Source of the DNA: CAZMMV01 sp964637035
GTDB lineage: Bacteria; Bacillota; Clostridia; Tissierellales; Tissierellaceae
Direction: 5' to 3'
Assembly (NCBI GenBank): GCA_964637035.1
Contig: CAZWTU010000009.1
Span: 1 to 34,775, forward strand
DNA: 34,775 bases
Part shown: positions 24,483 to 33,033 of the stretch, piece by piece
Layout of the letters: every line of letters starts with the position of its first letter
Numbering within the stretch: position 1 is the first letter of the stretch
Position numbers and translations under genes: made by a program
Notes under the pieces: generated by a model
The model's database searches: none
Told to the model about the DNA's origin: nothing
Seen by the model: the letters and a program-made list of their open reading frames with translations, nothing else

Positions 24483-25543
24483 TATTTTTCACCCCCATAG
24501 ATTTTCTTTACTTCTTCAATTATTGCATCTGGCTCTGGAATCATTCCACCAGTTCTTCCATAAAAATGTACAGGGAATTTCCCTTCTACTGCTATTTTAA
24601 CATCATCAGTCATTTGACCTGTGTTCATTTCAACTGTTAGGATACCTTTGCAATTTGGATTAATCTTTTTAAATTCATCATATGGATATGGCCATAAGGT
24701 AATGGGTCTAATAAGTCCTACCTTATATCCTTCCTTTTCCATTTTTGATATAGCTGTTTTTGAAATTCTTGATGTAGTTCCATAAGCTGCTATTACCACA
24801 TCTGCATCTTCTATATTATAAGATTCCACCCTTACTTCGTTTTCTTCCATTTTTTTATATTTTGCTTGCAATTTTATATTATGTTGTTCTAATGATTCTG
24901 GATCTATATACAAAGAATTTATTATATTTGGCTTTCTTTTACCACCTGTTCCTACTGTAGCCCAGTCTTTTTTAGGTAATTCTTTTTTAACTGGAACTTT
25001 GAATTCTACTGGTTCCATCATTTGACCTATCATTCCATCTCCTGCTATCAATACTGGATTTCTATACTGATCTGCTATGTCAAATCCTTCTATTATTAAA
25101 TCTACTAACTCTTGCACATCTGCTGGAGCAAACACAACCATTCTATAATCTCCATTTCCCCCACCTCTAGTTGATTGGAAATAGTCTGTTTGTGAAGGTT
25201 GTATACTACCAAGTCCTGGTCCACCTCTCATTATATTTACTAATAAACAAGGTAATTCAGCACCTGCAATATATGATATTCCCTCTTGTTTCAAAGACAT
25301 TCCTGGACTTGAGGAGGAAGTCATTACCCTAGCTCCTGCTCCTGCCGCACCGTATACCATATTTATAGCCGCTATCTCTGATTCAGCTTGTAAAAACACT
25401 CCACCAACTTTTGGTAATTCCCTTGACATATATTCTGGTAATTCTGATTGAGGTGTTATAGGATAACCAAAGAAATACTTACATCCTGCTGCAATGGCTG
25501 CTGCACCTATAGCCTCATTCCCTTTCATAAGAACTTTTGCCAT
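24482..25543 (-). CDS. vorB: 2-oxoacid:ferredoxin oxidoreductase alpha subunit (VorB-like)
   Basis: 353 aa containing the POR_N and transketolase C-like domains: EAIGAAAIAAGCKYFFGYPI (10-29), PITPQSELPEYMSRELPK, QAESEIAAINMVYGAAGAGA and TSSSSPGMSLKQEGISY, typical of VorB (3-methyl-2-oxobutanoate oxidoreductase) in Clostridia. The pairing with acyl-CoA to ATP enzymes fits branched-chain amino-acid fermentation. GGAGGG lies seven bases before the ATG. It follows the ferredoxin-like subunit by 25 bases. Confidence 0.9.
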   Translation of the reverse strand: MAKVLMKGNEAIGAAAIAAGCKYFFGYPITPQSELPEYMSRELPKVGGVFLQAESEIAAINMVYGAAGAGARVMTSSSSPGMSLKQEGISYIAGAELPCLLVNIMRGGPGLGSIQPSQTDYFQSTRGGGNGDYRMVVFAPADVQELVDLIIEGFDIADQYRNPVLIAGDGMIGQMMEPVEFKVPVKKELPKKDWATVGTGGKRKPNIINSLYIDPESLEQHNIKLQAKYKKMEENEVRVESYNIEDADVVIAAYGTTSRISKTAISKMEKEGYKVGLIRPITLWPYPYDEFKKINPNCKGILTVEMNTGQMTDDVKIAVEGKFPVHFYGRTGGMIPEPDAIIEEVKKIYGGEK

Positions 25544-25568
25544 ATTTAAACCCTCCTTCTGTATTCTA

Positions 25569-25787
25569 TTATAATCTTTCTACAGTAATAACTAAATCTG
25601 GGCAAATAGTTGCACAATTAGCGCAAGCTATGCATTTGTCTGGATCAGTTACTGTGGCTGGATGATATCCCTTTGCATTTATCTTTGTTCTGTCCATGGC
25701 TAATATATTTACTGGGCATACTGTGGTACAAAGTTCACATCCTTTGCAAATATCTTCATTAAAAGTTACTCTACCTTTTGCTGCCAT
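25569..25787 (-). CDS. vorD: 2-oxoacid oxidoreductase delta subunit, 2[4Fe-4S] ferredoxin
   Basis: A 72-aa ferredoxin-like electron carrier. Two clusters are indicated by CKGCELCTTVCPVN and CIACANCATICPD. I choose ATG 25787 with AAGGAGG seven bases upstream; the longer frame from 25820 would overlap the P-loop gene and adds residues of no ferredoxin character. It begins 16 bases after the P-loop ATPase stop codon and precedes the alpha subunit. Confidence 0.93.
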   Translation of the reverse strand: MAAKGRVTFNEDICKGCELCTTVCPVNILAMDRTKINAKGYHPATVTDPDKCIACANCATICPDLVITVERL

Positions 25788-25803
25788 TATACTACCTCCT
25801 TTA

Positions 25804-26478
25804 TTATAACATCCATTCATCCCTCATTGTTAAATCTATTGGAAAAATCTCCCCCTGTAAATTTGGTGGAAGATCAGGGACTACACTTTCTAACACTGAT
25901 ATATATTTTATCTCTATACCAGTTTCCTCCTGGACTTTTAGAGCTAATTCTTGCCCTCTTAAAACATCTTCTACTGTAGTACTTTTCAATAAATGGGTAT
26001 TGTTGATTATTCCTGTTATTTTAGCTCTAGAAACATCTTCAATTTTCGTCATATATTCAAGGACCTTTTCCACTGTTTGAGTTTCAGGTCTATTAGCATT
26101 CAGGACAAAAAACATATCATAATTACCTTCTTTGAAATAATCCACATATCTACCTAAGGCCCTAGCACCGACGGTATCTCCTCCAACATCTAAAATCAGA
26201 TCATAGGATTCATCTTGTAAAGGTGTGTAAATTTCTGCTGATACTGAAGGCACTCCAACTGCTGGGGCATTTACTTGACTTCCTATTACTTTTATTCCCA
26301 ATGCCTCCATTTCCTTTGCTTTTTCTCTACTTCTAAAATACATATTTACTATATCCAAATCTACCATAGCTACTTTTCTTCCCAATTTAGCTAGTTTTAC
26401 AGCATAATTAACACTAAATTCTGATTTTCCTGTTCCATAATGTCCTATTACAATTCTAATTCTCTTGTCTTTTAACAT
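25804..26478 (-). CDS. P-loop nucleotide-binding protein of unknown role in the vor operon
   Basis: A 224-aa protein with an N-terminal Walker A motif GHYGTGKSEFS (about 12-22), VAMVDLDIVNMYFRSREKAK (about 36-55, resembling the A' motif region of MinD/ParA/CobB-type proteins) and a Walker B-like LILDVGGDTVGA. The start is ATG 26478; the GTG two codons earlier is possible but badly spaced. It lies 12 bases after buk and 16 before vorD. The position suggests a function in assembling or activating the oxidoreductase, such as cluster or cofactor delivery, but no motif proves this. I do not recognise a named family. Confidence 0.75.
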   Translation of the reverse strand: MLKDKRIRIVIGHYGTGKSEFSVNYAVKLAKLGRKVAMVDLDIVNMYFRSREKAKEMEALGIKVIGSQVNAPAVGVPSVSAEIYTPLQDESYDLILDVGGDTVGARALGRYVDYFKEGNYDMFFVLNANRPETQTVEKVLEYMTKIEDVSRAKITGIINNTHLLKSTTVEDVLRGQELALKVQEETGIEIKYISVLESVVPDLPPNLQGEIFPIDLTMRDEWML

Positions 26479-26490
26479 AATCACCAAATC

Positions 26491-27558
26491 CTATTTATAT
26501 AGTTTTGCTTCTTCTTCTCCCCTAAGTACACGTAAGCCACCTTCTGCTAAAGCTTGTAATTCATCTTCCCCTGGATATGAAAATACCCTAGCTATAAAAC
26601 CGACACTATCTTCTATCCAAGATACAAATTGAGAATCATAAGCTATTCCACCTGTGATTAGTATTGCATCTACCCTACCTTTTAAGACCGCTGCAGATGC
26701 TCCAATTTCCTTTGATATTTGATAAGCCATGGCCCTATATATTAATTCAGCGTATTTATCACCATTTTCAATTCTTTTGGATACTTCTATACCATCATTT
26801 GTTTTTAAGTAGGATACTAATCCTCCATTACCCTTTAGCATTTTTTTAACTTCCTCATGGGAGTATTGACCTGAAAAACAAAGTTTTACCATATCTCCAA
26901 CCGGCAATGATCCTGCTCTTTCTGGTGAAAAAGGTCCTTCCCCATCTAAAGCATTAGCAACATCTATAACCCTACCTTTTTTATGAGCACCAACAGAAAC
27001 TCCACCACCGATATGTGCTACTATTAAATTTAAATCTTTATAATCTTTATTTAAACTCTTTGCATATTTCCTAGCTACTGCTTTTTGGTTTAATGCATGA
27101 AAAATAGATTTTCTTTCAATCTCCTTCAGACCAGAAATCCTTGCAATATCTTCCATCTCATCTACTACTACTGGATCTACTATAAAGGCTCTTTTCCCCA
27201 ATTCCCTTCCTATTTCATAGGCTATTATACCCCCCAGATTTGAAGCATGCTCACCTAAAAGACCTGATTTTAAATCCTTTAACATAATTTCATTTACTTC
27301 ATAGCTTCCACCTTCTATAGGTTTTAAAAGGCCGCCTCTACCTACTATACCATCTAAGGACCCCATGGAAATATTATTCTTAGTTAATGTATCTAAAATA
27401 AGATTTTTTCTAAATTCATATTGGTCATATATTTTATCAAACTTACAAATTTTTTCTGTTGAATGTCTAAGGGTTTCTTCACAAAATATATCTTCATTGT
27501 CAAAAACTGCAATCTTAGTAGATGTTGACCCTGGATTTATAATTAGTAGTCTAGTCAT
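26491..27558 (-). CDS. buk: Butyrate (branched-chain fatty acid) kinase, second copy
   Basis: Makes ATP and a carboxylate from acyl phosphate. Acetate-kinase-fold motifs are INPGSTSTKIAVF (6-18), VGRGGLLKPIEGG (about 87-99), VAHIGGGVSVGAHKKGR and ILITGGIAYD. 355 aa is the family length. The ATG overlaps the ptb stop by 8 bases, with GGAGGG as the ribosome site within ptb. With ptb between two buk genes, this copy may prefer isobutyryl, isovaleryl or butyryl phosphate; the preference cannot be read directly. Confidence 0.92.
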   Translation of the reverse strand: MTRLLIINPGSTSTKIAVFDNEDIFCEETLRHSTEKICKFDKIYDQYEFRKNLILDTLTKNNISMGSLDGIVGRGGLLKPIEGGSYEVNEIMLKDLKSGLLGEHASNLGGIIAYEIGRELGKRAFIVDPVVVDEMEDIARISGLKEIERKSIFHALNQKAVARKYAKSLNKDYKDLNLIVAHIGGGVSVGAHKKGRVIDVANALDGEGPFSPERAGSLPVGDMVKLCFSGQYSHEEVKKMLKGNGGLVSYLKTNDGIEVSKRIENGDKYAELIYRAMAYQISKEIGASAAVLKGRVDAILITGGIAYDSQFVSWIEDSVGFIARVFSYPGEDELQALAEGGLRVLRGEEEAKLYK

Positions 27559-28471
27559 TTTCTCCCTCCTGCTTTGCCGCCATAAGAACAGCTAAGGCAA
27601 TTGAGTTTAATTTTGCTTCTTCATTATCTGCCCTTGAGGTAAGTACAATCGGTGCTTTAGTTCCTAAAATTAGGCCAGCAGATTTTGCATTTCCTAAAAA
27701 GGTTAAACTCTTATACAATACATTTCCTGCATCAATATCTGGAACAAGTAAAATATCCGCATCTCCAGCCACTTGGCTATCTATTCCCTTGATTTTTGCT
27801 GATTCTATGGACACTGCATTATCTAGTGCTAATGGACCGTCTACAATGGCCCCTTTAAACTCTCCATTTTTATTCATATCACTTAATTCCTTTGCATGAA
27901 CTGTAGCCTCCATCTTTGGGGATACTTTTTCCTTTGAGGCTATTACTGCTACTTTAGGAATTTCTATATCTAAAGAGTGTGCCAATTCTATGGCGTTTTC
28001 TAAAATCTCTTTCTTTTGTAATAGGTTTGGTGCAATATTCATAGCCGCATCTGTAACAAAAAATATTTTATGATATGTAGGCATATCAAATACTGCCACA
28101 TGAGATATGACCTTTCCAGTCCTAAGACCTATCTCACTATCTAATACTTGTTTCATTATAATTGATGTATCTATTAGTCCCTTCATAAGAATACTAGCTT
28201 TTCCACTAGAAACTAACTGTGTGGCTTTTCTAGTAGCCAAAGTACCATCAATTTTATTAATTATTTCAACATCAATTAAATCAAATTTAATTTCCTTAGA
28301 TATACTTCTTATTTTTTCTTCATCACCTACTAAAATAGGATTAATAATTCCTTTTTCTCTCGCAGCTTTCACAGCTAATAAAACATCCTTATCCTGTGCA
28401 ACAGCTACTGATATTGTCTTTGGTCCTCTTTTCTTTGATAAGTCTAATAAATCTTTAAATGATTTTGCCAT
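27551..28471 (-). CDS. ptb: Phosphate butyryltransferase
   Basis: Converts acyl-CoA plus phosphate to acyl phosphate and CoA, linking the oxidoreductase product to the kinases. 306 aa of PTA/PTB fold: AQDKDVLLAVKAAREKGIIN and PILVGDEEKI near the N-terminus, KGLIDTSIIMKQVLDSEIGL in the middle, and DIDAGNVLYKSLTFLGNAKS near the C-terminus. I choose ATG 28471 with GAGGTGG upstream. It overlaps the end of the first buk by 17 bases and the start of the second by 8. Confidence 0.93.
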   Translation of the reverse strand: MAKSFKDLLDLSKKRGPKTISVAVAQDKDVLLAVKAAREKGIINPILVGDEEKIRSISKEIKFDLIDVEIINKIDGTLATRKATQLVSSGKASILMKGLIDTSIIMKQVLDSEIGLRTGKVISHVAVFDMPTYHKIFFVTDAAMNIAPNLLQKKEILENAIELAHSLDIEIPKVAVIASKEKVSPKMEATVHAKELSDMNKNGEFKGAIVDGPLALDNAVSIESAKIKGIDSQVAGDADILLVPDIDAGNVLYKSLTFLGNAKSAGLILGTKAPIVLTSRADNEEAKLNSIALAVLMAAKQEGEND

Positions 28472-29555
28472 TAATATCCACCTCTTCTTCGTAAGTTTTA
28501 GATTTTTCTTGTCCATTTATTACCCTTAACCCGCCCTTGTTTAAGGCGTCCATTTCATCCTCACCCGGATAAAGTATTATTTTCCCTATAAAACTAACCA
28601 TCTCGCTTATTTTATTTACTAAATAGTCAGAATAAGATAGTCCACCTGTAAGAATTATACCATCAACATTTCCCTTAAGTACTGTGGAACACATTCCTAT
28701 TTCTTTACCTATTTGATAAGCCATAGCATCGTAAACAAGTTTAGCGTATTTATCTCCAGCCTGTATCTTGTCTTCTACTTCTCTACCATCCATGGTCCCT
28801 AAATAAGAATTGAGCCCACCTTTTCCATGGGTCATTAGCTTCATTTCACTGGAGGTGTATTTCCCTGAGAAACACATATTTACAAGATCACCTACAGGTA
28901 AAGTTCCCGACCTATCAGGTGAAAATGGCCCCATTTCCTTTGCATTGTTAGCATCAATAATTTTCCCACCTTCTATTGGAGATATGGATATTCCTCCACC
29001 TAAATGGGCTACTATTAACTTTATATCTTTTAAGTCTTTACCCATCTCCTTAGCTCTTCTATGGGAAACTGCCTTTATATTTAATGCGTGAACAAGAGAT
29101 TTTCTTTCTATTTCTTTTAGTCCTGAAATTCTAGCAATATCTGGGAACTCATCTACTGCAACAGGGTCTACTATATAAGAAGGTATTTTTACTAAATCCC
29201 CAATGCCTTTGGCTAACATACCTCCTAAATTTGATGCATGCTCACCCTGTATTCCTATTTTTAAATCTTTAATCATTTTATCTGTAACCAAATAGGTGCC
29301 ACCAGGCATAGGTCTAAGAAGCCCACCTCTACCTACTACAGCTAAAAGTGAGCCTATAGCAATATCCTCATCTTTTAACCAAGCCTTTATAAGATTTAAT
29401 CTGTATTCATATTGATCTGATATGTTTTTAAACCTATCTAATTCTTCTTTCCTATGGTCAATTTTAAAAGTTTTCATTTCTTTTTCTTCTTTAAACACAG
29501 ATAGTTTTGTAGAAGTGGAACCTGGATTAATAGCTAATAAATATTGTCTTTGCAT
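28455..29555 (-). CDS. buk: Butyrate (branched-chain fatty acid) kinase, first copy
   Basis: 366 aa with INPGSTSTKLSVF, VGRGGLLRPMPGG, VAHLGGGISISPIEGGK and IILTGGLSYSD, the same acetate-kinase-like scheme as the second copy but clearly diverged. Its C-terminal tail (EKSKTYEEEVDINGKII) is longer than that of the second copy and overlaps ptb. ATG 29555 has GGGAGG five bases upstream; an in-frame earlier ATG at 29573 would overlap cdaR. It begins 10 bases after the cdaR stop, so c-di-AMP genes and kinase are on one transcript. Confidence 0.92.
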   Translation of the reverse strand: MQRQYLLAINPGSTSTKLSVFKEEKEMKTFKIDHRKEELDRFKNISDQYEYRLNLIKAWLKDEDIAIGSLLAVVGRGGLLRPMPGGTYLVTDKMIKDLKIGIQGEHASNLGGMLAKGIGDLVKIPSYIVDPVAVDEFPDIARISGLKEIERKSLVHALNIKAVSHRRAKEMGKDLKDIKLIVAHLGGGISISPIEGGKIIDANNAKEMGPFSPDRSGTLPVGDLVNMCFSGKYTSSEMKLMTHGKGGLNSYLGTMDGREVEDKIQAGDKYAKLVYDAMAYQIGKEIGMCSTVLKGNVDGIILTGGLSYSDYLVNKISEMVSFIGKIILYPGEDEMDALNKGGLRVINGQEKSKTYEEEVDINGKII

Positions 29556-29565
29556 ATTTACCTCC

Positions 29566-30783
29566 CTAGTCATTTACAATCAAATTAAATTTAATTGGCT
29601 GTGGTGTAAGCTCACTTACACTTATATTTGAAGGAACATTATAACCTAGATATATTTCTTGTTCACCTTCTATTCTCATATTTAAATCCATATAAACTTC
29701 TATATCTTCCTTAGATAGTCCATCTATTGTCTCTTTATCGCCCTTTAAGGTTAATTTTACTGTGTCAGAGAAACTTTCTAAGTCTATTCTAAATTTAGGG
29801 TCTAAGTTTCTTACATCTATTTCTTCTAAAGTATATTCAAAAGTCTTTGTGAATGCTTCCTCTATCTTTAAAGAAACTCGTATTTTTTCATTTGCATTTA
29901 AAAGTGTGACCCCATCAGGTAAATCTAACTCCGTCAACAGCTCTATATCTTCCATAAATGAATTTATATCTATTGCTTTTGTTTGTATTGATTTTAGGTT
30001 GACAACATCCTGCTTTCCTTTTAATGTAATCATATCTGGTTTTATATCTATATCAGTAATTTCATAGTTCTCAGGTAATTCGTTTACTGTTTGAACCTCA
30101 ATGGGAATTGTTGTAGTCTTGTAAACAGGTATAAATACATCTATAATGCTGGGTTCATTGGTTACTCCCCCTATAATATTTTCTCCTTTATCATCTATTA
30201 ATTTTATAGGTATTGTAACATTAATATCTTCTTTCCGATCTGTTAAGTTAATATCTGCTATTATTTCGGCTACTTTGTTTACCCATGTTCTAGGCCCTCT
30301 AAGTAATATAGTTTCAGGTTTCACTGAAACATCTCCTAAAACATATCCTGGTGCCAGTTTCCCCTCAGTCCTTATTGTAACAGCCTTATCTTTAGGTATT
30401 ATTTTATCAAAATTAAATAATATTTCTTTTGGCTCCCAATTAGTAACTTTCATTTTGCTTTCCCCAATGGTTACTTTTATAGGTACCTTTCTTTCCCCTT
30501 CAGAATATCCAGATAAATCTACTACAGCCTTTATATTTTCAGTTAGTAGTTCTTTTCTTTCTGATGTCCTTCCTTTAACCTCAACTGACACAAAAGCTTC
30601 TTTGGGATCCATGATAATTAACCCACTTTTTTCCAATGCCTCCATATTATTAAAATCTACATCTATATTTCTAATTTCCCAAGTTCCTTCAGGGTTCTCA
30701 TTTCTCATTACAACAATCCACAAAGTTAAAGCTATTATAACAGCAAAAATCTTTAAAGTAATATCACTCTTCTTCTTGCTCAT
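29566..30783 (-). CDS. cdaR: YbbR/CdaR-family regulator of the diadenylate cyclase
   Basis: 405 aa with a single N-terminal membrane anchor (about residues 8-27, LKIFAVIIALTLWIVVM) followed by several YbbR repeats on the outside of the cell (recurring V..P..V.LKG/RGP patterns, for example KPETILLRGPRTWVNKV and KPDMITLKGKQDVVNLK). CdaR proteins bind CdaA and modulate c-di-AMP synthesis (known for B. subtilis and relatives). The ATG overlaps the cdaA end by 20 bases, with GGAGG in the cdaA coding region. Normally glmM follows cdaR in Bacilli; here a butyrate kinase gene follows. Confidence 0.92.
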   Translation of the reverse strand: MSKKKSDITLKIFAVIIALTLWIVVMRNENPEGTWEIRNIDVDFNNMEALEKSGLIIMDPKEAFVSVEVKGRTSERKELLTENIKAVVDLSGYSEGERKVPIKVTIGESKMKVTNWEPKEILFNFDKIIPKDKAVTIRTEGKLAPGYVLGDVSVKPETILLRGPRTWVNKVAEIIADINLTDRKEDINVTIPIKLIDDKGENIIGGVTNEPSIIDVFIPVYKTTTIPIEVQTVNELPENYEITDIDIKPDMITLKGKQDVVNLKSIQTKAIDINSFMEDIELLTELDLPDGVTLLNANEKIRVSLKIEEAFTKTFEYTLEEIDVRNLDPKFRIDLESFSDTVKLTLKGDKETIDGLSKEDIEVYMDLNMRIEGEQEIYLGYNVPSNISVSELTPQPIKFNLIVND

Positions 30784-31597
30784 TTTTTCGCCTCCATTTT
30801 GTCATAAAAGATTGTGATGAATCCTTTGGTTTGTACATATCTATAAGTATTTGTTTTAAAGTCTTAGAGTCTAAATGCCTTGCTATTGAACCATTCTCTG
30901 CTATAGAAACAGCACCTGTTTCTTCTGATACTACTATGGATAAACTATCTGATCTCTCCGATATGCCTAAGGCAGCTCTATGTCTAGTCCCCAACTCCTT
31001 ACTGACATTTGAACTGTCTGTAAGAGGTAAAAAACAAGCAGCACCTTTAATAGTATCTTCTTTTATAATTACAGCCCCATCATGAAGGGGGGTGTTAGGT
31101 ATAAAAATATTAATAAGTAAATTACTAGAAACCTTCCCATTAATCCTTGTACCAGTATCTACTACTTCATTCAATCCAGTTTCTCTTTCCAGCACAATTA
31201 ATGCTCCAATTTTCTGCCTTGACAAGGATGCAACAGCTTCAACTATTTCCTCTACTGTTTCAGACAAGTTTTCTCCCCTAATCTCCAATAAAGATTTGGT
31301 AAAAAACCTAGATCTTCCTATGTATTCTAAGCCTCTTCTAAGTTCTGGTTGAAATACAATCAAGAGAGCTATAACACCTACAGTCATGGTGTTTTCTAAT
31401 ATCCAATTAATCGTGTATAATTCTAACCAACCACTAACTTTAGCAAAAATAAAAAGAGCAATTATACCCTTACTCAGCTGTTCAGCTCTAGTTTCTCTTA
31501 TCAGGGTGAATAATTTATAAAAAACTAATGCAACAATAATAATATCAATAATATCTCTCACTCTTATGGTTAAGAATAATCCTTTTATAAATTGCAA
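30764..31597 (-). CDS. cdaA: Diadenylate cyclase, c-di-AMP synthase
   Basis: Makes c-di-AMP from two ATP. From TTG 31597 the protein has 277 aa, close to the 273 of B. subtilis CdaA: three N-terminal membrane helices (about 16-34, 43-62, 69-84), then the DAC domain with DGA (173-175 in PLHDGAVII) and RHR (205-207 in GTRHRAALG). I prefer the TTG because AAAAGGTG lies about eight bases before it and the N-terminus then matches the family. The in-frame ATG at 31636 lacks a ribosome site and overlaps a TATAAT box (31635-31640) that may be the -10 of the operon promoter. It is the first gene of the ten-gene operon. Confidence 0.93.
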   Translation of the reverse strand: MQFIKGLFLTIRVRDIIDIIIVALVFYKLFTLIRETRAEQLSKGIIALFIFAKVSGWLELYTINWILENTMTVGVIALLIVFQPELRRGLEYIGRSRFFTKSLLEIRGENLSETVEEIVEAVASLSRQKIGALIVLERETGLNEVVDTGTRINGKVSSNLLINIFIPNTPLHDGAVIIKEDTIKGAACFLPLTDSSNVSKELGTRHRAALGISERSDSLSIVVSEETGAVSIAENGSIARHLDSKTLKQILIDMYKPKDSSQSFMTKWRRKNEQEEE

Positions 31598-31707
31598 ATT
31601 TTTCACACCTTTTCTAATTATATTTACTAGCTTCATTATATAACATATGGGCCCTTATTTATAGTAGTTTTTTCAAATTATCTATTTTATGCAAATTAAG
31701 AAAATAC

Positions 31708-32919
31708 TTAATCTCCTTTCATCTTTCCCAAGGTATCTGTATATGATTTTTTTAATCTTTCTTCCATACTATCTATTTTCTTAACTTCTATTTCTCTTTC
31801 AATTGCATCTTTTATAGGTAATATTTCATAATAGACTTTTTCATTCTCCCTATATTTATTTACCCAGGTAGGTATATACTCTATATCTTTAATTATAGTG
31901 TCTCCAGAATCCCAGTTCTTTTCTATATTTAAATTAATCAATATACCATCCTCAGTATATGAGTTTCCCAATGTTTCGTATCTTTGATTAGATAAAAAGT
32001 TTCCCATAGAATAAATAATAAATTTATCTTTGCCATCCTTTTCTATTATTTGAGACTTTTGAATCACGTGAGGGTGACTTCCCAGTATGATATCCCCACC
32101 CCAATCAACTAATTTTTCACCCAATTCCATTTGATATTCCGATGGCTCCCTGTGATATTCATGACCCCAGTGGATAAATATTACTGTTAAATCCACCCCC
32201 ATATCCTTTGTTTTTTTTATATCTTCCCCTATCTTTTCTTCATCTATTAAATTTATCATATATGATAGTTCCTCCGGAGTTAAAAGGCTGTCCAAGCCAT
32301 TTAATCCATAAGTATAAGATAAAAACCCAAGCTTTATTCCCTTAACTTCTTCTATAAGTATATTCTCATTTGGCTGACTATAGGTACCAATATTTTTTAA
32401 TCCATACTCTTCCATTGCTTCTATTGTTCCTATTAAACCTTTCTTTCCCTGATCTAAGCTATGATTGTTAGCAGTTGATAAAATATGAAATCCTGCTTCT
32501 TTTATTGCCAACAAAGCTTCCTTTGGTGTATTGAACCTAGGGAAACCACTAAATTTAACTTCTTCTCCAGCTGTTACAGTTTCAAAATTAGCTAGTGCTA
32601 TATCTGCCTCTTCTATATGTTTCTTAACATACTTAAAAACTGAGGAGAAATCATAGCTTTCACTTTCACTATTATAGGCAGCCCTAAACTGTGGAGAATG
32701 AAACATTATATCCCCTGCAGCAATTAAGTTTATATTTGAAATCCTTGGTTCTAATAGAATGTCTTCCTCTGCTATAATATCTTTTTCTTCTTTAACTGGC
32801 ACATTTTCGTCAATTTCATTTGTATTTTCTGAATATATATTTTCATCAAGAATTTTACACCCTAAAAAACTAACGGATATAAAGAAAGCAGTAATTAATA
32901 TTAATACTCTTTTTTTCAA
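31708..32919 (-). CDS. CapA-family (poly-gamma-glutamate synthesis type) metallophosphatase-like lipoprotein
   Basis: 403 aa. The signal peptide carries a lipobox SFLGC with Cys21, followed by an acidic linker and a PGA_cap domain: LIAAGDIMFHSP (about 65-76), LANFETVTAGEE, LSTANNHSLDQG, IFIHWGHEYH, LGSHPHVIQ and YSMGNFLSNQ, which carry the metal-binding Asp, Asn and His residues. The start is TTG 32919 after GGGGGAG; an upstream in-frame ATG would put 22 residues before the signal peptide and has no ribosome site. No capBC genes are adjacent, so a role in polyglutamate capsule is not supported. The true substrate is unknown. Confidence 0.85.
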   Translation of the reverse strand: MKKRVLILITAFFISVSFLGCKILDENIYSENTNEIDENVPVKEEKDIIAEEDILLEPRISNINLIAAGDIMFHSPQFRAAYNSESESYDFSSVFKYVKKHIEEADIALANFETVTAGEEVKFSGFPRFNTPKEALLAIKEAGFHILSTANNHSLDQGKKGLIGTIEAMEEYGLKNIGTYSQPNENILIEEVKGIKLGFLSYTYGLNGLDSLLTPEELSYMINLIDEEKIGEDIKKTKDMGVDLTVIFIHWGHEYHREPSEYQMELGEKLVDWGGDIILGSHPHVIQKSQIIEKDGKDKFIIYSMGNFLSNQRYETLGNSYTEDGILINLNIEKNWDSGDTIIKDIEYIPTWVNKYRENEKVYYEILPIKDAIEREIEVKKIDSMEERLKKSYTDTLGKMKGD

Positions 32920-32963
32920 TTTATTCTCCCCCAGATAGCTTGTCTTCATATAAGATATAAAAC

Positions 32964-32987
32964 AGATGATAAATCTCTCTATCATCT
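32964..32987 (-). terminator. Hairpin after the prsW-like gene
   Basis: An 8-bp stem AGATGATA/TATCATCT with an 8-base loop, followed on the minus strand by GTTTTATAT. It lies about 50 bases after the protease stop codon and 45 before the CapA gene. It is also compatible with a plus-strand signal. Confidence 0.5.
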
Positions 32988-33033
32988 ATTTTATACCTTG
33001 TTAATACTTTATTCAACAGCTACACACATTTTA

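Noticed and set aside
31708..32919. Poly-gamma-glutamate capsule operon
   Set aside because: Only a CapA-like protein is present, without capB or capC neighbours.
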